From assembly GCF_963678635.1 (NCBI RefSeq), contig NC_087063.1:47550684-47610683 (forward strand): DNA of 60,000 bases, read 5' to 3'. Shown piece after piece: positions 34,451 through 44,594 of this stretch. Within the stretch, counting starts at the first letter, position 1. Each line of letters begins with the position of its first letter. The notes under the pieces are model-generated. The model was not told where the DNA came from, did no database searches, and saw nothing but the letters and a program-made list of their open reading frames with translations. Origin of the DNA: Symsagittifera roscoffensis. Its lineage: Eukaryota; Xenacoelomorpha; Acoela; Convolutidae. The position numbers and the translations under genes are program-made.

Positions 34451-34839
34451 TTTGTCCCAAATAGCTTCAATAATCAATCTGTGGTTGTCTTTAGTAAAAA
34501 AAATCAAAAATTAAAAAAAGGATTAGAGGTGCCTGAAAACGGGCTGCAAAGTTCGACGAAGTGAGATTTCATGAGATTTCATTTTGCTGTAAAAGTTCTA
34601 ATCTTACATGGAATAGAATCTGATTTACAAACGTTTTATTGCTAGTAGCCACAATTTTACGAGCTGATGATCTGCGCTCGATGTTCGAGTGTTAGGCAAC
34701 ATTTCTAGCTAGATAACAGTAATTGCTTTCTTAAAATTGTTTTCACAATAATTGAAATTGTTTACTTAAAAGTGCATGGGTCTACTCGATGGCAAATAAA
34801 AGGTCGGTTCGTCTGAACTAATCAAGTTTTTATTTTTAG

Positions 34840-35083
34840 TTTTTCTCCAAAATTGGACGACCCTTAACTGTCAATCTTCGCCGGGACCCGAATGGGAAAA
34901 GCCGAGACGCAATTGTGGAATTTGCCACTCGTGATCAGATGAATGACGCTGAGAAAATGAATCGCCAATACATAAGTACGAATTTCAGTTTTTTCTCTCT
35001 TTAATATAACTGTTGGATTTTCAACTCTGTATTTGAATAAATGTGTTTCAGAACATCGATATGTTGAGATCAAGAGACTTTAA
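34840..35083 (+). CDS. hnRNP F/H-like protein, last two exons
   Basis: Exon 34840-34975 starts in phase 0 after TTTTTATTTTTAG and exactly completes the second quasi-RRM begun at 16438. Residues run F-F-S-K-I-G-R-P-L, then 'NLRRDPNGKSRDAIVEFATR' as the RNP1-like strand, then an A-E-K-M-N-R helix. A 76-base GT-AG intron follows. Exon 35052-35083 (split codon A|AA) adds HRYVEIKRL and a TAA stop. H-R-Y-V-E-I is the expected last strand of an hnRNP F/H quasi-RRM, which confirms the join. The protein ends directly after this domain, with no glycine-rich tail. A polyadenylation signal lies 127 bases downstream. Confidence 0.85.
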
Positions 35084-35209
35084 AGAAGACAAGAGGATAT
35101 ATACAAACAGTTCTACTTAATGTATCCATCTTTTGATTGGCAGCTTGTTTCATATATATTTTTTGGCTGTTGTGTTGATGTGATTATTTAATCTTGGATG
35201 TTTTTAAAG

Positions 35210-35215
35210 AATAAA
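35210..35215 (+). promoter_or_regulatory. Polyadenylation signal AATAAA
   Basis: AATAAA lies 127 bases after the stop codon of the hnRNP F/H-like gene, at a suitable distance for its 3' end. There is no competing AATAAA between the stop and this site. Confidence 0.6.
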
Positions 35216-35639
35216 GTTTCCTAGAATCTGAATGAGTTTTCTAATATTAACCTGAAATGATGAGAGATGAGAGATCAACACAAAATCTATTGCAGGCTTA
35301 CAGTGTCAATGAACGAAGTGAAGACACTAATCTAGGTAGTGCGCTTTCTTCATTTGTTTTTTTAAGGGAAAAGTCAAAATGTCTCCAAGCTTAAAATTAT
35401 ATTTCGGTCTTTCTTTGGATTTCTTTTTAAATTCACTTCTAATTCGTTTGCGATGGGAAATTACGCTTTCCAATTACAAATCGCAAATGGAGCGAAAAGG
35501 CGTGATTGTTTTTTAACTTCAAATAGGGAACTTTAGATTTCCATGCTGAATAAAAAACATGGGATCCAGTTTTCGTAAATTAGGTTAGGTTAATAGAAAA
35601 CTTCAAAAAATTTCCAGCACATTTTTCAGATTATTTTTG
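35216..35639. other. Intergenic spacer or NSUN2 5' region
   Basis: Between the hnRNP-like polyadenylation signal and the NSUN2-like start codon. It ends with the acceptor-like CACATTTTTCAG at 35619-35630. The NSUN2-like exon therefore has either an upstream untranslated exon or a trans-spliced leader. No clear promoter element seen. Confidence 0.5.
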
Positions 35640-35990
35640 ATGGGTAAAAAACGAAAGCCTTACAAGCCTCCTGATCCCCAAGGACACCTTCTGGAGCCAT
35701 CAAATTGGAAAGAAGTCGTTAAGGAGAACACGTTTTTTGCAAAATATTACAAGTGTCAGAAAATAGTCCCTGAATCAGAATGGAGCTCCTTTTTGAACAT
35801 TTTGAAGGAAATGTTGCCACTATCGTACCGGTTTATTGGCAGTTGTGAAACTGCGCTATTGTTGTCGAAGAGAATGATGATAGATTTCATTGATGGCCTG
35901 CCTGAAAGTATACCGAGGCCATTTAAAACCACCTGGTATCCGCGTAGCATGTCATGGCAGCATCAGATAAGTCGCGCTGAAATAAGGCGA
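35640..35990 (+). CDS. NSUN2/Trm4-like tRNA cytosine-5 methyltransferase, exon 1
   Basis: The first ATG after the acceptor-like site is at 35640. The 117 codons match the N-terminal region of NSUN2: MGKKRK start, then W-K-E-V-V-K-E-N, then YYKCQKIVPESEWSSFLN, then 'WYPRSMSWQHQISRAEIRR'. NSUN2 makes 5-methylcytosine in tRNAs and other RNAs using SAM. The donor GTAATT follows at 35991. This part holds the N-terminal RNA-binding segment and none of the catalytic cysteines. The gene lies 557 bases after the hnRNP-like stop, on the same strand. Confidence 0.9.
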
Positions 35991-36287
35991 GTAATTTTGC
36001 TATTCTACGTTGAAAATATTTGGTTTCAAAATTTGGTGAATAACGGCGACATTATTTTATTCGGACCGATTTAGGAAACTTGTTCAGTGGCTCATTGAGT
36101 AATACATTTTTTTGAAATAAGTAGCAGTGATAAAAGTGGATGGAAATAGCAGTGATAAAAGCCTAATTTGTTTCTTGGTATTCAAAAAATGAGTTTTAAA
36201 TATGATAAGTTTCCAGGTTTTCACACAGTTCAGAGTTTTTGCCAGAGGTACAAACGATGATGAGTTTAGATGTGTTTTCATATTTAG

Positions 36288-36655
36288 AAGTAACGAGCTT
36301 CTGAAAGAGTATCACAAATTCCTCTTGACCGAAGCAGACTGCGGGAACCTCGTGAGACAAGAACTAGTCAGCCAAATCCCACCCTTGCTACTGGACGTGC
36401 AACCCAACCACTATGTACTTGACATGTGTGCCAGTCCCGGATCAAAAACAAGCCAGTTGATTGACTTGCTGCACCGGGACTCAAAAACACCCTCTGGTCT
36501 GATTGTGGCTAATGATTCTAGTAATCCCAGATGTTATACGATGACTCATAACCTGAAGAGACTCGGGAGTCCATGTCTTATAGTGACTAATCACAACGCG
36601 ATCACGATGCCTAATCTGGACGTGGAACCGGAGAATCCTTCTGACAAAGAACCAG
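36288..36655 (+). CDS. NSUN2/Trm4-like methyltransferase, exon 2
   Basis: Starts after TTTTCATATTTAG and ends at the donor GTAAAA (36656). It encodes the start of the methyltransferase domain: 'LLKEYHKFLLTEADCGNLVR', then QIPPLLLDVQPNHYVLDMC, leading into the SAM-binding motif D-M-C-A-S-P-G-S-K-T, then GLIVANDSSNPRCYTMTHN. This order matches NSUN2. Exon 1 ends in phase 0, but this exon needs a two-base carry-over, so the obvious join is off by one base. A sequencing error, an unseen splice choice or a real break could explain it. The exons with the catalytic cysteines were not found in the window, so the gene either continues beyond it or is truncated. Confidence 0.88.
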
Positions 36656-36889
36656 GTAAAATATAGAAATGGTCTTTGCGCCGTTTGAATTTTAATTTTC
36701 AGCTTTCTTTACGCTTGCGATTAGCAAGCGCTATCAAATCGCACTATATGCTTCTTTTCGGGTTCAGCAAATAATTTGATTAATTTTTGCTACTGAAATG
36801 CTCAATACCCGTTAAGTTCAAATTGAACTGTTGGCTGTTACTGCTAGTAAGTACTAACTACCCGGGTTGACCAAAAATGCTTATCATAC

Positions 36890-37105
36890 AATTCTCAAAA
36901 ATGGGAAATTTCTTTTCATACAATTCCATACGTACAGAAAATTTTATAGTAATTTGAAATGTATAGTAATTTAAAATTATAAGTCTATGATAAACATTTT
37001 CCCATAAATCGAAATTGTATGACAAACATTTTTGTCATAAATAGAAATTGTATGACTGAAAATTTGTCATTTATGAAAATTGTATGACAAACAGTTTTGA
37101 GAAAT
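36890..37105. repeat. Cluster of short hairpins built on ATTGTATGACAAAC
   Basis: The string AAATTGTATGAC recurs at least three times. TATGACAAACATTTTTGTCATA (37018-37039) is split by a four-base loop into two nine-base arms. Related partial hairpins lie on either side, and inverted 'CATACAATTC' strings occur at 36888-36930. Confidence 0.6.
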
Positions 37106-37839
37106 TTTTTTTTCAAATGCGGCACAAATTACATTAAAGCCCATCTAATAAGCCGTGCAATCTGCTAACAGAGAAGAAAACTGAGAAAAAAAGTTTTTTC
37201 AAGAAGTTGCAACCTCAGTTTCTTAATTTTCTGCAGGAGATCTTAATTCTTTAGATATCAGCAATGTCCTAATCATAATCTTAACGGGGGGGGGGGGGGG
37301 CTCCCGAGCCGAGTCTCTTAAAAAAATAACTTGCTTATCTGGGAGAAAACCTTCGGCAAATCTCTCCAACATCGTGAATCCACTACCTCTTACATCCACT
37401 AATGCATTTTCTATAAAGAACATTATTACACGTGCGAGAAAACAAAAAAAGTCTGGTACATTATAAGTTTGAAGTTGTTTTCCGATAAAAATTTACACTA
37501 ACAAAAATGAAGCTGACATTCAAGTTTAATTCGACGGTTTTAATTTCGTATTGCTCCCTCCTAAATCTGCTGGTGATTACAAGCATTTTTTATCAACCCG
37601 GCGGTAAACTTTGCTCGGATGCTATAAAAAGCTTATTTTTCAATAAATTTTTTTCGAGTCCTCTTAAGTTAACTTTTTGATTTTTCCCGCCAGCTTGATG
37701 AAAGAAAGCACAAAAGGTATTCGAATACACATCTAATGGTTGACAGTCACTATAATCAATATCGAAAAAAAAACAAATGGCACAGATTAAAGCTAGTTTA
37801 AATAAAGCATTGCTTTAAAAAAATTCAACTTTTAAATTT

Positions 37840-38210
37840 CAAAGAAAGAAATAGATGCCCTTTAAGCTCTTTGAGTTTCTAGAATAATTTATGATGAGCG
37901 CTTTTTGGATAACATTAACCCAACTAGAGATAACTGGATCAACAGGTAAAGTTTTTATTCCACTGGAAATCTAAAAATTAAATTCAACTTTCAAAACTAA
38001 AAATCGCTCAAGTTTTTTTCGCGCTATTTCCATGTTCGTATTTGGAGAGCGCAATTTACGTTCTTTTCAGCAGATGACTTCCAATTGAGTTGAAAAAGGG
38101 CATTATGCCTATGTGCATCAGTGTTTTAAGACTTTTTCCTGATAAAAAAATCAGCAAGACCTGTGTAAGAGTATTCACTACGTTCATTACTCTTAAAACT
38201 TAAAAATGTA
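37840..38210 (-). repeat. R1 interspersed repeat (inverted)
   Basis: The complement of R1: a GATGCCCTTTAAGCTCTTTG string, 'AACTGGATCAACAGGTAAAG' and TATTTGGAGAGCGCAATTTA, then the head with CAGCAAGACCTGTGTAAGAG. Nearly full length. Confidence 0.75.
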
Positions 38211-38869
38211 GTTTTTCCTTTTACTGAACAGCAGAGTTTGAGTGTTACTTTTTCAGACAAATGAACAATCAGTCAATTCTATACCTGCTGGTGTTATTCG
38301 TATTGTAGTATACTTATATAAATTAGCGCTGTTTTTTGCAGGCGTTGCCTAACTACCACTAGCAGTAATTTTTACCCTTACTTTTATAGCTGTTTGCATA
38401 ATCGAATGGGGAAAAAGAACAACAACCTTAAAAAGTTGTGGCCCAACGTTGATTTTTGAACCGTTATTTTTTCAAGCCCAAAACATTTAATCCAAAAACA
38501 AACTAATAAATGGGAAATGATTAGCCTAGACCTCTGAACCAGAGCATAAAATAAAATTTTGCTTTGATTAGGCCAATATACCATAACTCCAAACACTCAA
38601 ATGAATAACCAACATCATGTTAATATTGAGGCAACATAAGTAATTTATCCAAGAAAAACATAGGCCGGTACCATGAAACCGAATCAAAACTAAGAATTAC
38701 AAGAAATCAGAGTTATTTAAAGATAGAAAAAACACTACTCCTTTTAGAGGCGTTATGTTGTGTAAACAAAATACAACACGATAAACAATAAAACATAGCC
38801 AATCGAATATTGGAAAAGAGTAATGAACAGAAGTTAACATAAAAAACATTGAATTTGTTGAAAAAATCT

Positions 38870-39300
38870 TAAATTTAGAAATTCAAAGAAATAATGGATG
38901 CCCCTTAACCTCTCTGAATTTCTAGAATAATTTATGATTGGCGCTTTTTAGAGAACATGAACCCAACTAGAGAAAACTGGATCAATAGTTAAAGTTTTTA
39001 TTCCGCTAAAAATCTTCAAATTAAATTCCACTTGCGAAAATAGAATTCGTTCACGTTTCTTTGCGCCATTTCCACGTTCGTATTTGGAGAGTGCTATTTA
39101 TGTTACTTTGAGCAGATGAATTTCAATTGAACTCAAAAAGTGCATATATACTCAAGTGCATTCATAAATGCATCAATATGTATGAATGCACATCTGTAGT
39201 TATTAGAGACTTTTCCTGAAAAGGAAAAACAAACAAAAAAAATTAACAAGACCTATATAAGAGTCTTTACTACGTTACGTTCTTTACTCTTAATAAATGA
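38870..39300 (-). repeat. R1 interspersed repeat (inverted), near-complete
   Basis: All R1 markers are present in reverse, ending with AACAAGACCTATATAAGAGTC and the ACTACGTTACGTTC head. It lies just left of the BEL 5' LTR. Together with copies on the other strand it could serve to define the R1 consensus. Confidence 0.8.
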
Positions 39301-39416
39301 AAACTATTCGAGCGTCTCCTTCAAACTAAATTCTTGGCAATAAGCAGAAATGATTAAATTGTGAGAAAACACATGTTCACTGCGTATAGAGATTGGAGTT
39401 TTACAACTGTGGCAAA

Positions 39417-39728
39417 TGTTCGCGCTTAAATTAATCTTAAAATAATGACGTCATTATAGCGCGAAAGTGAAAAAGCTAAAATTAAATTTTCTTTGACAAA
39501 AGGCCTTGAAAACTACTGGTTTGTCCGATTAAGGTCAGTTTGCCATCAAAAATGTTTATAGATTTTTGAGATTGTTGAAAAGCGTATTGCTAAAATGTTA
39601 ACCGAAAAATGTTTAACTCATTGTTTTCAGATGTTACTTTTTCTTCATACTATCTGCTTAAATTGCTGATATTTTACAGATGTTGAACCAGGTTTTTTAG
39701 ATCTTACAGGATACGGGAGTGCGGCAAA
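39417..39728 (+). repeat. BEL/Pao 5' LTR
   Basis: Starts TGTTCGCGCTTAAATTAATC and ends GAGTGCGGCAAA; the 3' LTRs end GGCACA, so the expected terminal CA is mutated here. A TGACGTCATTA palindrome (CRE/AP-1-like) at 39446-39456 is kept in all three LTR copies and could be a promoter element. Confidence 0.85.
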
Positions 39729-39731
39729 TTT

Positions 39732-39748
39732 TGGTCCGCCGACCCGGA
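39732..39748 (+). promoter_or_regulatory. BEL/Pao primer-binding site
   Basis: TGGTCCGCCGACCCGGA starts three bases after the LTR and is complementary to a tRNA 3' end (CCA preceded by a G-C-rich acceptor). The implied tRNA would begin CCGCCGA, which suggests a tRNA-Tyr-like primer, but the tRNA cannot be identified with confidence. Confidence 0.65.
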
Positions 39749-39772
39749 CATTAGATATTCCGGACGATATTC

Positions 39773-40460
39773 GTGAACAATTTTTCAAAGACGACACAAT
39801 TGGCCGAAAGTGTCCAATTAGCCGATATTTGTAGAAACACAACCCAATTGGCCGAAAGGGACCAATTAGCCGAAATTTTTCCAAAGACGACCCAATTGGC
39901 CGAAAGTGTCCAATTAGCCGATATTTGTCGAAACACGACCCAATTGGCCGAAAGTGACCAATTAGCCGAAATTTGTCCAAACACGACCCAATTGGCCGAA
40001 AGTGTCCAATTATCCGATATTTGTCCTAACACGACCCAATTGGCCGAAATTGTGCAATTAGCCGAAAGTTGCCCTAAAGTATCCCAATTGGCCGAAATTG
40101 TCCAATTAACCGATATTGTCCAAACAGACCCAATTGGCCGAAAGTGTCCAATTATCCGATATTTGTCCAAACACGACGCAATTGGCCGAAATTGTGCAAT
40201 TAGCCGAAAGTTGCCCTGAAGTATCCGAATTAGCCGAAATTGTCCAATTAGTTGAAATTTGTCCCAACTTGATCCACTTGGCTGAAATGGTGCAATAGCC
40301 GAAACTGCCGAATTGGCCAAAGGTGTCCAATTAGCCAAAATTTGTCAGAAGGTGACCAATTGGCCGAAACGACCCAATTGACTGAAACGACCCGATTGGC
40401 CGAAACGACCCGATTGGCCGAAACGACCCAGTTAGTCGAAACGTCCCAGTTAGTAGAAGG
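39773..40460 (+). CDS. QLAE-repeat open region of the BEL/Pao element (frameshifted)
   Basis: The DNA is a tandem array of about 48-base units (39785-40300), each made of two related halves, then 18-base units (40357-40460). Both lengths are multiples of three. One reading gives TTQLAESVQLADICRN-type repeats (39773 to about 40117). It continues after shifts at 40116-40298 and 40342-40460 as (T/R)LAETT hexapeptides. The repeats are rich in Q, L, A and E and may form a coiled coil. The same DNA is also open in other frames and on the other strand, as tandem repeats of this length often are, so coding is an inference. The region sits between the primer-binding site and gag, where BEL/Pao elements do not usually encode a protein. 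Confidence 0.5.
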
Positions 40461-41637
40461 GGAGGCCTTTTCAGGTATCCTGATTGTGGATTGTGGACAT
40501 CCATTTTTTCTCAACACCCGAAGTTTTCCGTGTATTTTGGATTCTACCGGTGAACGCCTCTACAAAACTTGTAAGACTAAAAAACCAAAACTTTATTTAT
40601 TTGTGCTAACTTGCTGATTTGATGCCTTAAATTCTGATACGAGGTTTTTTGATGGCAAAATCGTAACCCCCAATTTTTCTCGATACCAAAACCTGATCAG
40701 AAAATTTTCTGTGGGTTTAGAAAAATAAACCGGCCTCATAAACCTTAATTACGTTATCCTAACACCGTGTTTGTAAGCTCAACACCGTATCGAAAACGAC
40801 CGAGTCGAGTTTTTTGCCGAAATTTTGGTCTTTTTAGAAAAAAACTCAAAATTTCGCAAACGCATCAGGGGACTGTTGGAACTTGAACCGTTGGGTGAAA
40901 GCGTGAAAAAACGGGAAGAAAACGGTGAAATCGTCTTACCTTTTGCTACAACCTTGTTAGCTCAGGGTGTTGCGGGAGGTCAGGTCGCGGTTTGCTTGAT
41001 TCCCTTCTCTAAAGTTGATTCAATTCCCTAACTGTTCATACTAGCTGCTAGCTCGCTGCACCACGCTTTGAAAATGCTTTCCCCCGCTTCGCAAAAGCGT
41101 GTATCTCAATCGTGCTTAGCCATTCCCGGGTTAAGTTTCAACCATAACGCAGTAAACGTCCGTAAAACTCGTCAGTATCAACTTGATCACTATCTCTTAA
41201 ACGGAACCGACATTGTTATTTGGCACGGCGCCGTTAATAACTCTATTAGTCGACACCGTAGTAATAACTTAAACGCACTATCTCCTAACCAGCTTAAGAA
41301 GATTCTTTTAAACTATAAAGGTAATATTTATGCAATCGTTTACTGTAAACGTGTAGGCACGGAAGATATATATAGTAAGTTGAAAGAGTCAGGTATATTA
41401 GTTATTAATATAGTAACAGACTTGATATCCAGAAGGAAGCAGAACCTCACTGAGTTAATGCAAAAGTACTTAGAACTACACCAGGATCCCTCGCTGAAAA
41501 CGTTTACGATCCTTAGGCGTTATAGCAAGAATTTGAAGTATAATATTTCAAAGAAAAATACTCCTAAGCCAGGAAAACGCAAGCGACAAGCTAATCGAAA
41601 CAGAAGAAATGCTGAGCAGCAACTAGGAGTTAAATAA
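40461..41637 (+). pseudogene. SGNH-hydrolase-like extra protein of the BEL/Pao element (four stops)
   Basis: The frame used by the last QLAE repeats stays readable to 41637, with only four internal stops: TGA at 40615, TAA at about 40726, TAA at about 40768 and TAA at 41029. 41068-41637 is fully open. Features resembling an SGNH/GDSL esterase are F-I-L-A-A-S-S-L (41035-41058) at the place of the GDSL nucleophile block, I-P-G-L-S-F near 41122 (Gly block) and W-H-G-A-V-N-N-S at 41221 (G-x-N-D-like block). The C-terminal 30 residues are strongly basic (KPGKRKRQANRNRRN), as in nucleic-acid-binding proteins. Esterase-like domains are known from ORF1 of some CR1-type LINEs. The assignment here is an inference from motif order. 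Confidence 0.5.
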
Positions 41638-41788
41638 AGTGCTTCTCTAATGTGTGATATTGTTTAATGAGTCATAATATAAGTTATTGATACTAAAGTT
41701 AAGGTCTTAAATTAATTATTCCCTTTTTTCTCTCAAACTGAGCAGTTGAGCGGTTGAGTAGAAGTGAACACGTTTAAAAGTAACCAAA

Positions 41789-43870
41789 ATGACAGAACAA
41801 ATTGAGTTAAAATATCGACGATTGATGAATGGTCGAACATCACTAGAAAATGAGCTTTCCGTAGTTCACAGTCGCATAACTGAGAGTTTAGAGGGACTGA
41901 TTCGGAAAACAAAAATAAACGCCTTAATTGAATCTTGCAAGAGTATTCTCGAAAAAAGCATTAGCTAAAAATGATGAACTTGTGATATTAGCTAATAAAA
42001 CCGATAAACCTAGCAAATTATTAACGGAGTTGGCTGCATGGTGGGATAGGATAGTTAAAGTTAACGATGAAGTAACTGGTAAGGCTCGCGCTCATATGGA
42101 ATCTAATCAAGCTTCAGAGGTCTGCGTCAGCGAAACTAGTCGATCAAAAGTTTCATCAAAATCGGCAAAATCCGGGTCGAGTAAGCAAAGCTCAATGAAA
42201 TCATTGACACCCAGTGAGCGCCGCAAGGAACTGCTCCTAGCGAAGATGAAGCGAGAAAAGTTGCAAAAACAACATGAAGCAACCTTAAGACTGAAACAAC
42301 AGGAAGCCATCATCGAAGAGCAACAGCCTCTGATTGAGATGGAACGAAAACAACAACAAATTAAATTTGAAATTGACCGTTAAGAGCACGAATCGAAAAA
42401 AGTCGGCTTGAAATGGAACTATTAAGCGAAGAAAATCGTATTAAAGTAGCTGAAGCAAAAATGGTTGAAACTGAATACCTCGAAGAGTCTGAAATAGATC
42501 AGCATCTCGAGCTGGTGTCTTCGGTTGATCGTCGTTCTGACAGGGTAAACGATTGGGTTGATCATGCATTAGAAAACGAAAAAGGACCCGAGGTAGTTCC
42601 GTCTTCTTCAAAGTTTGAAACCTGTATAAATATAGAAAGTGGTTCGCATCAACACAGAAATGTGTCCACAGCGGGAGCTTCACCTCGGCGATCGTTGCCG
42701 AATCAGACTTTTGATTGTGATCAACAATGTTATCCCTATCAACCAACCGTCTCCTTCAGCGATGGCGATGGAATCAAGCACGCTGTGTCCACTAAACTTG
42801 AGCACGAAACGCAGTCATCACTTATTTCAAATAACGCTACACTTTGCGAAAACAATACATCGTCATTTTTTAATCCAGCTGTAACAGCAGCTACCAATAC
42901 TCCGGTATGCTGTTACTTCTCTGTACCTCATCCTTCGTCTTCCATTCAACATCTCCCCGTCAACAACTCTAATAACGATTCTCGAGTTGTTGGAAACATG
43001 CCCGCCATCTCCAATCAATACTCTGGATACACCCCCCATGCCATTTTGTCACAAACACCTGCAAATTTAATCTGCAGAAATCAAAACTTGCTATCACATA
43101 ACGTGTATAGCAACCCTGCTTCAGTGAGCAATCCGTTTAGCGGACAGTCTGCCGTTATTAGTCAACCCAATGTGCCACTAATGTCCCAGTGGACACCCGC
43201 AGTCGCCCAATGTATCACTGGGGTAACAAGTGATGGTAACACGAACCCATCAGTTGGTGTTTTTTCATCCGTAAGGCCAATATCTCAGCAACAATTCCCG
43301 CACGTATCAAGTGGTGGTACCGTTTACTATGGGTTTCCCAATAACAACGCATCAGCTGAAAACACTTACAAATATCAGCAGCAACCTTTTGCAGCTGATC
43401 CTAGCAACACGTTGCCGTCGTTGCAACCAGCTCCCCAACCGCAAGCCGTGACACTGAATGACTTAGTCCAAGCTCTGTCAGTCTCAAAGAAGGATCCCCT
43501 TCCAGAATGGAAGCTGGCCCAGTACGATGGCAATCCGCTCCAATGGCACGAATGGTTTGGCCAATTTTGCAGTACTGTAGGTGCAGCGTCCCGAAGCGAT
43601 GATGTGAAGTTAACTTATTTAAAAACATAAGTCACGGGAAAAGCTAAGTCAGCCATAGCAGAGTTCGCATACAGTGGAAGAATGTATAAGGATGCTCTGA
43701 AAACTCTAGAAAGAAAGTTTGGCCAGCCACAAAACGTAATTACGGCCACCTTGATAAGTTGTCCAGTTTCCCGCAGCTTCGAATGCACAACTCTGAGAAC
43801 ATCCTTAGCTTCTCGATGACCATTTCAAGTATAGTGGCTGTCGTCTCTTGATTATGAAGAAGATTTGAAA
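41789..43870 (+). pseudogene. BEL/Pao gag region (frameshifted)
   Basis: The ATG at 41789 opens a helical segment that stops at 41969. The reading then continues in another frame (to 42383) through a long glutamine- and lysine-rich coiled-coil stretch, 'RRKELLLAKMKREKLQKQHE'. It shifts again into the 405-codon frame 42413-43630. That frame has a proline-, serine- and asparagine-rich middle, then LPEWKLAQYDGNPLQWHEWF, the signature of the DUF1759 Gag domain. An in-frame TAA (43628) cuts this domain, whose homology (VTGKAKSAIAEFAYSG, LERKFGQP) continues beyond the stop. The protein would form the particle. Confidence 0.85.
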
Positions 43871-44594
43871 AGCGTCTCTTTGTTAAATCAAGCTCTTTCG
43901 AAAAATCCACCAAACATGAGAGAATCGTGGTCACTTTTTGTCGTGAAACGTAATTGGTCACGCTCCAACCTAATTGACTTTAACAATTGGTTAAAATATA
44001 AAGCAGAAACTCATGAGCAAATAAAAAATATGACTGGAAAGCCCAAAGTCGAAGAGCCATCCAAAACTAAAGCTGTAACCAGAGTTTTTGCCTCGACAAG
44101 TACAGTTGAGAAAAAGTTTGAATATCCTTCTTGTATCATCCTCTGCAAGGGGAAACATGCCTTGTGGAAGTGCTCTGTGTTTAAGGAGAAAACCCCAACA
44201 GAACGTGCAAAATTCTCCGCGGAAAACAAATTGTGCTTCTCCTGCTTATAAGGGATCCACGCATTCCGACAATGTCCCAGAGCAAAGAAATGCACCAAAC
44301 CAGGTTGCACTAGCACCCATAGTGTACTTCTCCATGGTGCTGAACGTATTTTTCCGAGTCGAAATCCGGACAAAAATGATAGCCATACAAGACCCAACGC
44401 TGGTCAAACAAGATCTAATGCAGAGCCGGATAAGTCAATCTGCAGAGCGTCAGAGCACAAACGCTGATCGAAAATCATTCAGCAAGAATAGACCAAACGC
44501 AAGTTCGAATCATGCAGACATTAATCCCGTTCCGTTGGATGTAAGTTGCGCAATCTCGAACGACCAATCATCAATCATAACATCGAAAGGGTGA
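43865..44594 (+). pseudogene. BEL/Pao Gag-Pol linker with zinc-knuckle region (frameshifted)
   Basis: 43865-44251 ends in a cysteine-rich stretch (H-A-L-W-K-C, then L-C-F-S-C-L). The conserved continuation (G-I-H-A-F-R-Q-C, then K-C-T-K-P-G-C-T-S-T-H) is in another frame directly after the TAA at 44249. This is the paired zinc-knuckle region that precedes the protease in BEL/Pao. The 168-codon frame at 44088 is an overlapping shadow. Confidence 0.75.

Larger units (their letters stand above)
16439..34839 (+). other. 18.4-kb intron of the hnRNP-like gene
   Basis: Donor GTGAGG at 16439 and acceptor TTTTTAG at 34833-34839; both flanking exons are phase 0 and together complete one RNA-binding domain. 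It is over a hundred times longer than the gene's other introns (76-156 bases). It holds two copies of a composite segment, two kinds of tandem array and a copia element, all described separately. 16480-16960 near its start is T-rich and has no recognised feature. Confidence 0.85.
36656..39416 (+). other. NSUN2-like intron up to the BEL element
   Basis: No exon seen. It contains a hairpin-rich cluster (36890-37105), a run of about 15 G (37286-37300) and two inverted R1 copies. 37110-37830 and 38230-38870 hold no recognisable feature. Confidence 0.5.

Noticed and set aside
39645-40517. Long minus-strand frames over the QLAE repeat (SANW-type repeats)
   Set aside because: A tandem repeat whose unit is a multiple of three is open in several frames. 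The plus strand agrees with element direction and joins the downstream open frame.
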